Origin: Thermoplasmata archaeon
Lineage (GTDB): Archaea; Thermoplasmatota; Thermoplasmata; GCA-020350865
Assembly: GCA_020350865.1 (NCBI GenBank)
Contig: CP070726.1
Coordinates: 1,357,731-1,363,122 of the forward strand
DNA length: 5,392 nt
Reading direction: 5' to 3'
The notes below the pieces were generated by a model that had not been told where the DNA came from, searched no databases, and saw nothing but the letters and a program-made list of their open reading frames with translations. Positions 1 to 4,312 of the stretch are shown here, piece after piece (position 1 is the stretch's first letter; each line of letters starts with the position of its first letter). A program made the translations under genes and the position numbers.

Positions 1-154
1 CATAGAGGTTCTTTGCCGGAAGCTCCACCTTCTCCTTGTTGCCGTTTATTCCCAGCACCGCCCCGTTGCTGCTCACCTTTACGTACACGCTTCTCTTTTT
101 GGTCTCCTTGCTCTTAGCCACATTCGAATAAATCTTCTTCAGCTCAACGCCCAT
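1..154 (-). CDS. Unrecognised basic protein, N-terminal 51 residues only (3' end off the window)
   Basis: The reading frame opens with ATG at 154-152 (MGVELKKIYSNVAKSK...) and stays open to the left edge, giving 51 residues. The start is supported by AAGGTG at 160-165, five bases upstream of the ATG, which matches the archaeal anti-Shine-Dalgarno sequence. The first 25 residues are rich in Lys and Arg (KSKETKKRS). A stretch that looks like beta strands follows (VYVKVSSNGAVLGING). There is no signal peptide or membrane segment. The gene lies 53 nt downstream of the TPR gene on the same strand, with no T-rich terminator between them, so the two are probably co-transcribed. I do not recognise the family, and too little is visible to assign a function. 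Confidence 0.7.
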   Translation of the reverse strand, partial: MGVELKKIYSNVAKSKETKKRSVYVKVSSNGAVLGINGNKEKVELPAKNLY

Positions 155-159
155 ATTAA

Positions 160-165
160 CACCTT
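160..165 (-). promoter_or_regulatory. Ribosome binding site of the left-edge gene
   Basis: The minus strand reads AAGGTG, five bases before the ATG at 154. This is complementary to the archaeal 16S 3' end (GGAGGTGATC type) and fixes the start of the partial gene. Confidence 0.55.
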
Positions 166-207
166 CTATTCAACCCTTACCTTGGGAATTGCAGTCCACT
201 ATGAATT

Positions 208-699
208 TCATCTCGAAAGCAGTTCTATGGCCTTCTTCTTGTCCATCTTCAGGGCCTTCAAGGAGTACTCCAAGGCCTTCTTGGCAATGTCCTCCTCGGT
301 CATGTTCAGCTGCCTTTCTGGGAAGAGCATCCCGCTGTTGTAGTATCCGATGGCAAGGTCCGAGTAGTAGAACTGCGCTCCCTCGGGATCCAGCTTGACC
401 GCGTTTTCGTAGGCCTCCTCCGCCTGGGTCAGAAGGCCGTTGTCGAGACAGAAATCACCATAGCTCTTGTGGTAGAGTGCATTATCAGGTTCAAGTTCCA
501 AGGCCTTCTTGTACAGCTGGGCCACCTCCATCAGGGAGAACTTGGGCACGCCGATGGAGGCCTCGGCCTTCCCGAAATATCCAATGGAATTGTTCGGGTC
601 GGCCTTGATCACCTTATCGAATGCCTTTGCAGCTTTCTCGAACTCGCCCTCGGTCAGCAGTTCCTTGGCCTTGGTTATGTTTTTTTCCACCTCGCTCAT
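208..699 (-). CDS. Tetratricopeptide repeat (TPR) protein, 163 aa
   Basis: This is a soluble all-helical protein made of TPR-type helix pairs, so its likely role is a protein-protein interaction scaffold; the partner is unknown. Repeat-like units fall at about residues 3-36 (AKELLTEGEFEKAAKAFDKV, ADPNN), 37-72 (with a small insertion; AQLYKKALELEPDN), 73-106 (GDFCLDNGLLTQAEEAYENA, LDPE) and 107-155 (more divergent; ALEYSLKALKMD). The D/E-P-[DNE] turns after each second helix are typical. The ATG at 699 is chosen because GGAGG at 707-711 lies seven bases upstream. An in-frame ATG at 750 would add 17 residues, but it has no ribosome binding site and would place half of a perfect hairpin inside the coding region. 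There is no signal peptide or membrane segment. It follows the deaminase gene after 204 nt and precedes the left-edge gene by 53 nt. The TPR call is secure; a specific function is not. Confidence 0.9.
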   Translation of the reverse strand: MSEVEKNITKAKELLTEGEFEKAAKAFDKVIKADPNNSIGYFGKAEASIGVPKFSLMEVAQLYKKALELEPDNALYHKSYGDFCLDNGLLTQAEEAYENAVKLDPEGAQFYYSDLAIGYYNSGMLFPERQLNMTEEDIAKKALEYSLKALKMDKKKAIELLSR

Positions 700-706
700 G
701 CCTAAA

Positions 707-711
707 CCTCC
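707..711 (-). promoter_or_regulatory. Ribosome binding site that sets the TPR gene start
   Basis: The minus strand reads GGAGG with seven bases to the ATG at 699. It decides in favour of this start over the upstream in-frame ATG at 750. Confidence 0.7.
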
Positions 712-742
712 GGTAAGTTGCTTGATTCTGTGCAAATGAACC

Positions 743-764
743 ACGCTCATCTGAAGATGAGCGT
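743..764 (-). repeat. Perfect 10-bp inverted repeat (hairpin or operator) upstream of the TPR gene
   Basis: ACGCTCATCT at 743-752 is the exact reverse complement of AGATGAGCGT at 755-764, separated by two bases. As minus-strand RNA it would fold into a 9-bp stem closed by a UUCA tetraloop. It lies 44-65 bases upstream of the TPR start codon. It is not followed by a T tract on the minus strand, so it does not look like a terminator. It could be a leader hairpin or a binding site for a dimeric regulator. The palindrome is certain; its role is open. Confidence 0.8.
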
Positions 765-843
765 ATCATTCTCGGAAACAGCGATATTGGTATTCATCCC
801 CTGCCAACAAGCAAGGATTTCCTGCTGTTTCCTGCGAATGATA
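764..843 (-). repeat. Long imperfect inverted repeat (about 19-20 nt arms) between the deaminase and TPR genes
   Basis: The left arm at 764-782 and right arm at 824-843 are reverse complements, apart from one mismatch and one unpaired base. Each arm holds a perfect 9-bp core (GGAAACAGC / GCTGTTTCC) and a perfect 8-bp outer part (TATCATTC / GAATGATA). The 41-base interior has small internal complementarities (TTGG at 786-789 with CCAA at 804-807). It abuts the 743-764 palindrome, so about 100 bases of this 204-base gap could form secondary structure. Possible identities are a structured leader RNA, a small RNA, a remnant of a miniature inverted-repeat element, or a regulator site. I do not recognise a known riboswitch. 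Confidence 0.65.
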
Positions 844-855
844 ATCCACTACTCT

Positions 856-865
856 CTTTTAAACT
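856..865 (-). promoter_or_regulatory. Candidate archaeal TATA box upstream of the TPR gene
   Basis: The minus strand reads AGTTTAAAAG, preceded by A-rich sequence (AATAA). A start site about 25 bases downstream would fall near 835, inside the right arm of the long inverted repeat, giving a leader of about 135 bases. No U-rich terminator is visible after the deaminase stop, so read-through from the salvage operon is an alternative. Confidence 0.25.
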
Positions 866-903
866 TTATTGATTTGATATCATCACAGATAGCAGGGGGA
901 AAG

Positions 904-2172
904 CTATCCTTTTTTGCTCCGCAAAACCAGGTCCTCCGCCACCTGGCATGCGGATTCCATGATCTCATCCTCACCTTCAACTCTCCCATCTCGCATGAGG
1001 ATCCTGCCGTCGCATATGACTGTGTCAACACACGAGCCGTTTGCCGAATAGACGATATTTGCGGTAAGGTTGTGATTCGGAGCAAAACACGGTTTCTTAA
1101 GGTCTAAAAGTACAACATCGGCTAACAATCCCTCTGCAATCTCCCCTGCGGAAAGGCCCAGGGTCAGGGCCCCAGATTTGGTGGCCAGGTCAAAGGCCTC
1201 CCGGGCAGGCATGATGGTGGGGTCGTCGGAGAAGAGCTTCTGTGCCAGGGCCGCAAACTTCATGGATTCGAACATGTCAAGATTGTTGTTGGATGCGCAG
1301 CCGTCTGTACCCAGGGACACGACGCATCCCGCGTCCTTTAGGTCCCTGTAATGCAGCATATTGCCCACGGCCAATTTCATGTTGGAGACCGGATTATAGG
1401 ATATCTTCACCTTGTGCTTGGCCAGGGTATGTATATCCCTCTTGTCGAGCCAGACGCAGTGGGCGCACACGAGGTTCTCGCCCAGAAAGCCCAGTTTCTC
1501 CAGGTACTCCACGGGTCTGGCGCCGTGTTTCTCAATGAAGTCCTCAACCTCAGGCTCCGTTTCTGCAAGGTGAAAATGGATCAATAAATCGTTCTTATTT
1601 GCGAATTCCGAAATCCATGAAAGCCCTTCACCCGATACGGTGTATGTGGCATGGGGACCTAGGGCCGGGATGATCCTTCCGCTTTTGAATTCTTTAAGCT
1701 CTGCAATACCTCTTTTGACCTTCTCCCTTCCCTTCTTGCCCTTGGTCTCGTCAAACAGGTCGAAGAACACCTCCGAGAGGACCCCGCGAATACCCATCTC
1801 ATGTACAGCCTTTGCCGCGATCTCCCCGTGGAAGTACATGTCGTTGAAGCAGGTTGTGCCTGACCTTATCATCTCAAGGCAGGCGAGCTTCGTGCCCCAG
1901 TAGATGTCGTCCTTTGTAAGATTCGCCTCTATGGGCCAGATATTGTTTGTGAGCCACTCCTGCAAAGGAAAGTCGTCGGCATAACTGCGCAGAAGGCTCA
2001 TGGCGGCATGGGTATGCGTGTTAATTAGACCCGGGATGGCAGCCTTGTTCTTTCCCTCTAGAACATGCTCGGCCTCCACTACCGGTCCACCGATCTCCGC
2101 AATGAGGTTGTCCTCGATGTAGATGTTTGTTTCCCTGCCGGAAACCAGCACATCCTTGATCAACACACTCAT
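904..2172 (-). CDS. mtaD: 5'-methylthioadenosine / S-adenosylhomocysteine / 5'-deoxyadenosine deaminase (amidohydrolase), 422 aa
   Basis: This is a cytosolic metal-dependent amidohydrolase that deaminates the adenine of SAM by-products (MTA, SAH, 5'-deoxyadenosine) to the inosine form and releases ammonia. The motifs are complete. NTHTH at 51-55 carries metal ligands H53 and H55. GPHATYT contains H174, probably a substrate ligand. HFHLAETE at 199-206 carries metal ligand H201 and catalytic E204. CAHCVW contains H238. SLGTDGCASNNNLDM at 286-300 carries metal ligand D290. A beta-sandwich composite domain is formed by residues 1-50 and from about 350 to the end. The 422-residue length is normal for the MTA/SAH deaminase family. 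The ATG overlaps the phosphorylase stop as ATGA, and GGAGG at 2180-2184 lies seven bases upstream, so translational coupling is likely. The archaeal branch includes the Methanocaldococcus DadD type, which prefers 5'-deoxyadenosine, so substrate preference cannot be fixed from sequence. Guanine deaminase or chlorohydrolase-like relatives are less likely. Confidence 0.93.
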   Translation of the reverse strand: MSVLIKDVLVSGRETNIYIEDNLIAEIGGPVVEAEHVLEGKNKAAIPGLINTHTHAAMSLLRSYADDFPLQEWLTNNIWPIEANLTKDDIYWGTKLACLEMIRSGTTCFNDMYFHGEIAAKAVHEMGIRGVLSEVFFDLFDETKGKKGREKVKRGIAELKEFKSGRIIPALGPHATYTVSGEGLSWISEFANKNDLLIHFHLAETEPEVEDFIEKHGARPVEYLEKLGFLGENLVCAHCVWLDKRDIHTLAKHKVKISYNPVSNMKLAVGNMLHYRDLKDAGCVVSLGTDGCASNNNLDMFESMKFAALAQKLFSDDPTIMPAREAFDLATKSGALTLGLSAGEIAEGLLADVVLLDLKKPCFAPNHNLTANIVYSANGSCVDTVICDGRILMRDGRVEGEDEIMESACQVAEDLVLRSKKG

Positions 2173-2864
2173 TCCAGTTCCTCCACAACTTTGAGCAGGA
2201 ATTCAGCGATTCTCTCCCCGTTTGCCCTGGCGTTTTTTAGAATCATTTCGTTTGTCAGCGGTTCATCGGTGATACCGTGGGCGAAGTTGTCAACCGAGCA
2301 TATGCTCGCATAACCCAGGCCCATTTCCTTGGCAAGTGTGGCCTCGTTGGCCATGGTCATGCCCACCACATCCCCGAACGCCTTGAGAACCCTTACCTCC
2401 GCCTTTGTCTCCAGTCGCGGCCCCAGGGTCTGTACATAGACACCTTTTTCGACGGCACCCAGTCCTAGAATATCTGCAAAAGAGAGCAGGTCGTTTCTGA
2501 GAGCCTGATCCAGTCCGGGCACCACGTGTACGATCCTGTCATCGAATATGGTGGCGATATCCCAGGGATTGAAGTAGTCGTGTGGAATAAGAATGGTCGG
2601 AGGTGAGATTTCGGGCTTGAGGCTGCCCACGGAGTTCACGCCGATGACCTTGCTGATGCCCTTCCCCTTGAATGCGGATATATTTGCCTTGTGGTTGATC
2701 TTGTGCGGCGGGACGTTGCCGGCCCTTCCGTGCCTCGCCACAAAGGCGATTCTGCCGGCAAGAAACATGTGGACGCTGCCGTACGGGGTTTCCACCGTCT
2801 CAACTTCAGTGGAACTGAATATTGCGGACTGGGAAAAGCCTACGCCTCCCAAAACACCTATCAT
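2169..2864 (-). CDS. MTAP/PNP-family phosphorylase, probably S-methyl-5'-thioinosine phosphorylase, 231 aa
   Basis: The family cleaves nucleosides with phosphate to a free base and ribose-1-phosphate; here the likely reaction is methylthioinosine to hypoxanthine and 5-methylthioribose-1-phosphate. Motifs in order are MIGVLGGVGF at 1-10 (phosphate loop), ARHG at 43-46, PPHKINHKANI at 52-62, NSVGSL at 77-82, QTLGPRLETKAE at 145-156, GMTMANEA at 168-175 and SVDNFAHG at 190-197. Compared with human MTAP (recalled), the adenine-binding Asp of the TDYD segment aligns with N193. Asn there favours 6-oxopurines in PNPs, which fits the downstream deaminase. The usual Thr/Ser of GG[TS]G is V8, which is odd for a phosphate loop. 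The ATG at 2864 is chosen because the family starts at MIG and GAGGGTG at 2873-2879 lies eight bases upstream. The in-frame ATG at 2942 would add 26 atypical residues across the promoter. At 231 residues it is somewhat short. Guanosine/inosine phosphorylase activity is the main alternative. Confidence 0.88.
   Translation of the reverse strand: MIGVLGGVGFSQSAIFSSTEVETVETPYGSVHMFLAGRIAFVARHGRAGNVPPHKINHKANISAFKGKGISKVIGVNSVGSLKPEISPPTILIPHDYFNPWDIATIFDDRIVHVVPGLDQALRNDLLSFADILGLGAVEKGVYVQTLGPRLETKAEVRVLKAFGDVVGMTMANEATLAKEMGLGYASICSVDNFAHGITDEPLTNEMILKNARANGERIAEFLLKVVEELE
2180..2184 (-). promoter_or_regulatory. Ribosome binding site of the deaminase inside the phosphorylase gene
   Basis: The minus strand reads GGAGG within the last phosphorylase codons (V-E-E-L-E-stop), seven bases before the deaminase ATG at 2172. 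Together with the ATGA overlap it indicates coupled translation of the two salvage enzymes. Confidence 0.65.
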
Positions 2865-2872
2865 GGTCACCA

Positions 2873-2879
2873 CACCCTC
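2873..2879 (-). promoter_or_regulatory. Ribosome binding site that sets the phosphorylase start
   Basis: The minus strand reads GAGGGTG, eight bases upstream of the ATG at 2864. A second partial match, GGTGA at 2867-2871, is only two bases away and is probably too close. This supports the internal start over the upstream ATG at 2942. Confidence 0.5.
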
Positions 2880-2910
2880 TAGATTCGGGGCATCCCATAG
2901 AAGTGTATGC

Positions 2911-2920
2911 TTATAGAATT
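2911..2920 (-). promoter_or_regulatory. Candidate TATA box for the phosphorylase-deaminase operon
   Basis: The minus strand reads AATTCTATAA, placed so that a start site about 25 bases downstream (near 2890) gives a leader of about 25 bases before the ATG at 2864. The match is moderate, and the upstream BRE region is not strongly purine-rich. Confidence 0.3.
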
Positions 2921-2938
2921 TATGGCAGTGACCGGATT

Positions 2939-2956
2939 TCAAAAAAATAAAATATA
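2939..2956 (-). terminator. U-rich terminator after the small gene
   Basis: The minus strand reads TATATTTTATTTTTTTG here, about 50 bases past the stop codon at 3003. Archaeal RNA polymerase stops at U tracts without needing a strong hairpin, so this is the best terminator candidate between the small gene and the salvage operon. Confidence 0.5.
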
Positions 2957-2987
2957 GGAGGGAGGGATAGGGTTGATCCTGATATTG

Positions 2988-3002
2988 AACCGAAATTCGG
3001 TT
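2988..3002. repeat. Perfect 7-bp palindrome next to the small gene's stop codon
   Basis: AACCGAA at 2988-2994 and TTCGGTT at 2996-3002 are exact reverse complements around one base. It directly abuts the TAA stop at 3003-3005. No T tract follows immediately on the minus strand, so it is not a classic hairpin-plus-U terminator. It shares CGAAATTC with the palindrome at 3311-3330 on the other side of the gene. Confidence 0.6.
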
Positions 3003-3254
3003 TTATGTGTCTATGCTCCTAATCCATCCGAGCATTTTCCTTCTTTCGCGGTCCACGACGTACTGCGGATTGCAATCGGACAGTATCCTCAGAAGCTCCC
3101 TTGTGATATTCAGCAGGTCCTCTTTGGATGGATTCGAAAAGTCGGCCCCGTATTTCCTGAACTGGTGCGCGATAAAGGGCATCGCAGCCTCCAGGCCGCC
3201 GTGCAGATTGCAGAATCGACACAGGATTTCGTCAGAGGCTTCTATTGCTTTCAT
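3003..3254 (-). CDS. Unrecognised small protein with CxxCxxH, 83 aa (85 aa if the upstream ATG is used)
   Basis: I do not recognise this protein. It looks mostly helical, soluble and mixed in charge (for example SKEDLLNITRELLRILSD and VVDRERRKMLGWIRSID), with no signal peptide or membrane helix. In the 85-residue numbering, C14, C17 and H20 form CRFCNLH and a fourth Cys is at C63, so a bound metal is possible but unproven. Two ATGs compete, at 3260 and 3254. AAGGAG at 3263-3268 lies two bases before the first and eight before the second, so I prefer 3254. The gene has its own TATA box (3287-3298), an upstream palindrome (3311-3330) and a downstream U-rich terminator, so it appears to be a single-gene unit between the repair and salvage modules. 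A shorter minus-strand frame at 3019-3222 overlaps it, but only this frame has a ribosome binding site. Confidence 0.7.
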   Translation of the reverse strand: MKAIEASDEILCRFCNLHGGLEAAMPFIAHQFRKYGADFSNPSKEDLLNITRELLRILSDCNPQYVVDRERRKMLGWIRSIDT

Positions 3255-3262
3255 CTCCATCT

Positions 3263-3268
3263 CTCCTT
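3263..3268 (-). promoter_or_regulatory. Ribosome binding site that decides the small gene's start
   Basis: The minus strand reads AAGGAG. It is two bases from the ATG at 3260 and eight bases from the in-frame ATG at 3254; usual spacing favours 3254. Confidence 0.5.
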
Positions 3269-3286
3269 ATAAAAATTATGTCACCC

Positions 3287-3298
3287 AGTATATAAAAA
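3287..3298 (-). promoter_or_regulatory. TATA box of the small gene
   Basis: The minus strand reads TTTTTATATACT, close to the archaeal TTTATATA consensus. A start site about 25 bases downstream would be near 3267, giving a very short leader that barely includes the ribosome binding site. Confidence 0.5.
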
Positions 3299-3310
3299 GG
3301 GAAACGTCAC

Positions 3311-3330
3311 GAAATTCACGGCTGAATTTC
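3311..3330. promoter_or_regulatory. Perfect 8-bp palindrome upstream of the small gene's promoter (putative operator)
   Basis: GAAATTCA at 3311-3318 and TGAATTTC at 3323-3330 are exact reverse complements with a 4-base spacer (CGGC). It lies about 12 bases upstream of the TATA box, close to the expected BRE, where dimeric archaeal regulators often bind. The CGAAATTC core recurs in the palindrome just after the gene. The operator role is inferred. Confidence 0.45.
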
Positions 3331-3337
3331 AGATGTG

Positions 3338-3450
3338 GTTCTCAAAAGTGATTTTCCGCCAAATGAGAACGATTGTACAGGCCAAAAAATAGGGTTTCTA
3401 CCTTTAAAAATCCGGGAATTGCCCTGTTCTCCTTTTTTTTCAAAAGTGAT
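3338..3450. repeat. Direct 11-nt repeat and 7-bp inverted repeat in the radical SAM downstream region
   Basis: TCAAAAGTGAT occurs at 3342-3352 and again at 3440-3450. Both copies are preceded by GTTCT, directly in the first and across a T-rich insert in the second. GTTCTCA at 3338-3344 is also the exact reverse complement of TGAGAAC at 3364-3370. No gene is evident here, and the function is unknown. Confidence 0.4.
3384..3424 (-). terminator. U-tract terminator region after the radical SAM gene
   Basis: On the minus strand a weak GGGCAATTCCC hairpin (3414-3424) is followed by TTTTT (3406-3410) and then TTTTTT (3384-3389), about 60-100 bases past the stop at 3485. U tracts of this size can terminate archaeal transcription. 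Confidence 0.4.
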
Positions 3451-3484
3451 AATGCAGACCCAAACTTTGGAGATATCCGATTTC

Positions 3485-4312
3485 TTAGTACGTCTGCATT
3501 TCGAACTCGACGCCAAGCTCCTGGCAGGTCTTTTCAAGATGCGAAAAGAGGGCATCATAGGGTTTGTGCTTGCCAAAAAGCCCCTCCTTCCATGCCTTGG
3601 CTTTTTTACTGCCAAGCGTCTGATTCAGGCGGTCCAACACCCCGGGCCTCAGATTCAACCTGTCAGCCATTATCTTCTGTGCTCCGGAATCCATCAGTTT
3701 CTCCACGAATCTATGGAGGTTTTCCTTTCGAACTGTGGGGTACAGCGGGCCCAGGAAGGCATAGGTTGTGATGCCGTTTTCACTGCATTTCTTCATGGCC
3801 TCCATGCGGGATTCGATGGACGGCGCATTGGTTTCGAGCAGCAGTCTTTCCGAATCGTTATCGGTGGTGATGGTGAACCCGATTTCAGCCTCCGAGAATC
3901 TTGAAATCAGATCAATATCCCGTATCACCAGGTCCGATTTGGTGATGATGCTCAATGGAAAATCGCGCCTGAGCAGCTGCTCAAGACAGTATCTGGTCAC
4001 CTCGTATTCCTTTTCCAGGGGCTGGTAGGGGTCCGTTGTGGTGGATAAGCCCACAAGGCCTTTCTTTTTCCTTTTCAACTCCCCGGCCAGCACCTTCGGG
4101 ATGTTGCGCTTGATCTCCACAAAATGGCCCCATTCCTTTCTGGGTATGTTCAGCATGTTCGGGACATAGCAGTACGTGCACCCGTGAAAGCAGCCCCGAT
4201 AAGGATTCAAGGAGTAATCGTACCCGGGAAGACGGGATTCCGACAATGCCATATCGCACTCGACTTCCATGACGTTCATTCTCGCCTCATACAGTTTTTT
4301 CAAGGGTTCCAT
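3485..4312 (-). CDS. Radical SAM protein, SplB-like / COG1533 family (DNA repair photolyase-like), 275 aa
   Basis: This enzyme should use a [4Fe-4S] cluster and S-adenosylmethionine to make a 5'-deoxyadenosyl radical. The cluster motif is NPYRGCFHGCTYCYV at 36-50 with C41, C45 and C48 (CxxxCxxC). The family signature TDPYQPLEKEYEVTR lies at 93-107, followed by ITKS at 123-126 and NAPSIESRMEAM at 162-173. Other Cys are at 19, 109, 176 and 263. The family resembles spore photoproduct lyase but, as far as I know, most members have no proven substrate, so 'photolyase' is a name by similarity. The ATG at 4312 overlaps nre by 26 nt, and GGAGG at 4322-4326 lies nine bases upstream inside the nre coding region, so coupled expression is likely. 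The nre partnership suggests a role in DNA lesion repair or nucleic-acid modification. Alternative starts exist at residues 12 and 15. The family call is firm; the reaction is not. Confidence 0.9.
   Translation of the reverse strand: MEPLKKLYEARMNVMEVECDMALSESRLPGYDYSLNPYRGCFHGCTYCYVPNMLNIPRKEWGHFVEIKRNIPKVLAGELKRKKKGLVGLSTTTDPYQPLEKEYEVTRYCLEQLLRRDFPLSIITKSDLVIRDIDLISRFSEAEIGFTITTDNDSERLLLETNAPSIESRMEAMKKCSENGITTYAFLGPLYPTVRKENLHRFVEKLMDSGAQKIMADRLNLRPGVLDRLNQTLGSKKAKAWKEGLFGKHKPYDALFSHLEKTCQELGVEFEMQTY

Noticed and set aside
700..750. In-frame extension of the TPR protein to an ATG at 750
   Set aside because: There is no ribosome binding site before 750, while GGAGG sits seven bases before the ATG at 699. 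The added 17 residues do not look like TPR sequence, and the codons would include half of a perfect palindrome.
743..764. Bacterial-type intrinsic terminator for the deaminase gene
   Set aside because: The hairpin is strong, but no T tract follows it on the minus strand and it lies about 140 bases past the stop.
743..890. C/D-box guide RNA suggested by a GTGATGA on the minus strand near 880 and CTGA/GATGA near 751-760
   Set aside because: No D box (CTGA) lies at the right spacing after the GTGATGA, and the CTGA and GATGA in the palindrome are too close together for a D'/C' arrangement.
718..1107. Plus-strand open frame of 129 codons over the deaminase 3' end and the intergenic gap
   Set aside because: It is antisense to the deaminase C-terminus and spans the inverted repeats. 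There is no ribosome binding site and no recognisable domain.
2865..2942. In-frame extension of the phosphorylase to an ATG at 2942
   Set aside because: The family starts at MIG..GG, matching the ATG at 2864. The extra 26 residues are atypical and cover the likely TATA box and terminator region.
3316..3615. Minus-strand frame of 99 codons overlapping the radical SAM 3' end
   Set aside because: It is out of frame with a clear gene, crosses the terminator region, and its basic translation has no family features or ribosome binding site.
3335..3904. Plus-strand open frame of 189 codons
   Set aside because: It is antisense to the radical SAM gene and runs through the T-rich intergenic region. 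It has no recognisable motif, while the opposite strand has complete family motifs.
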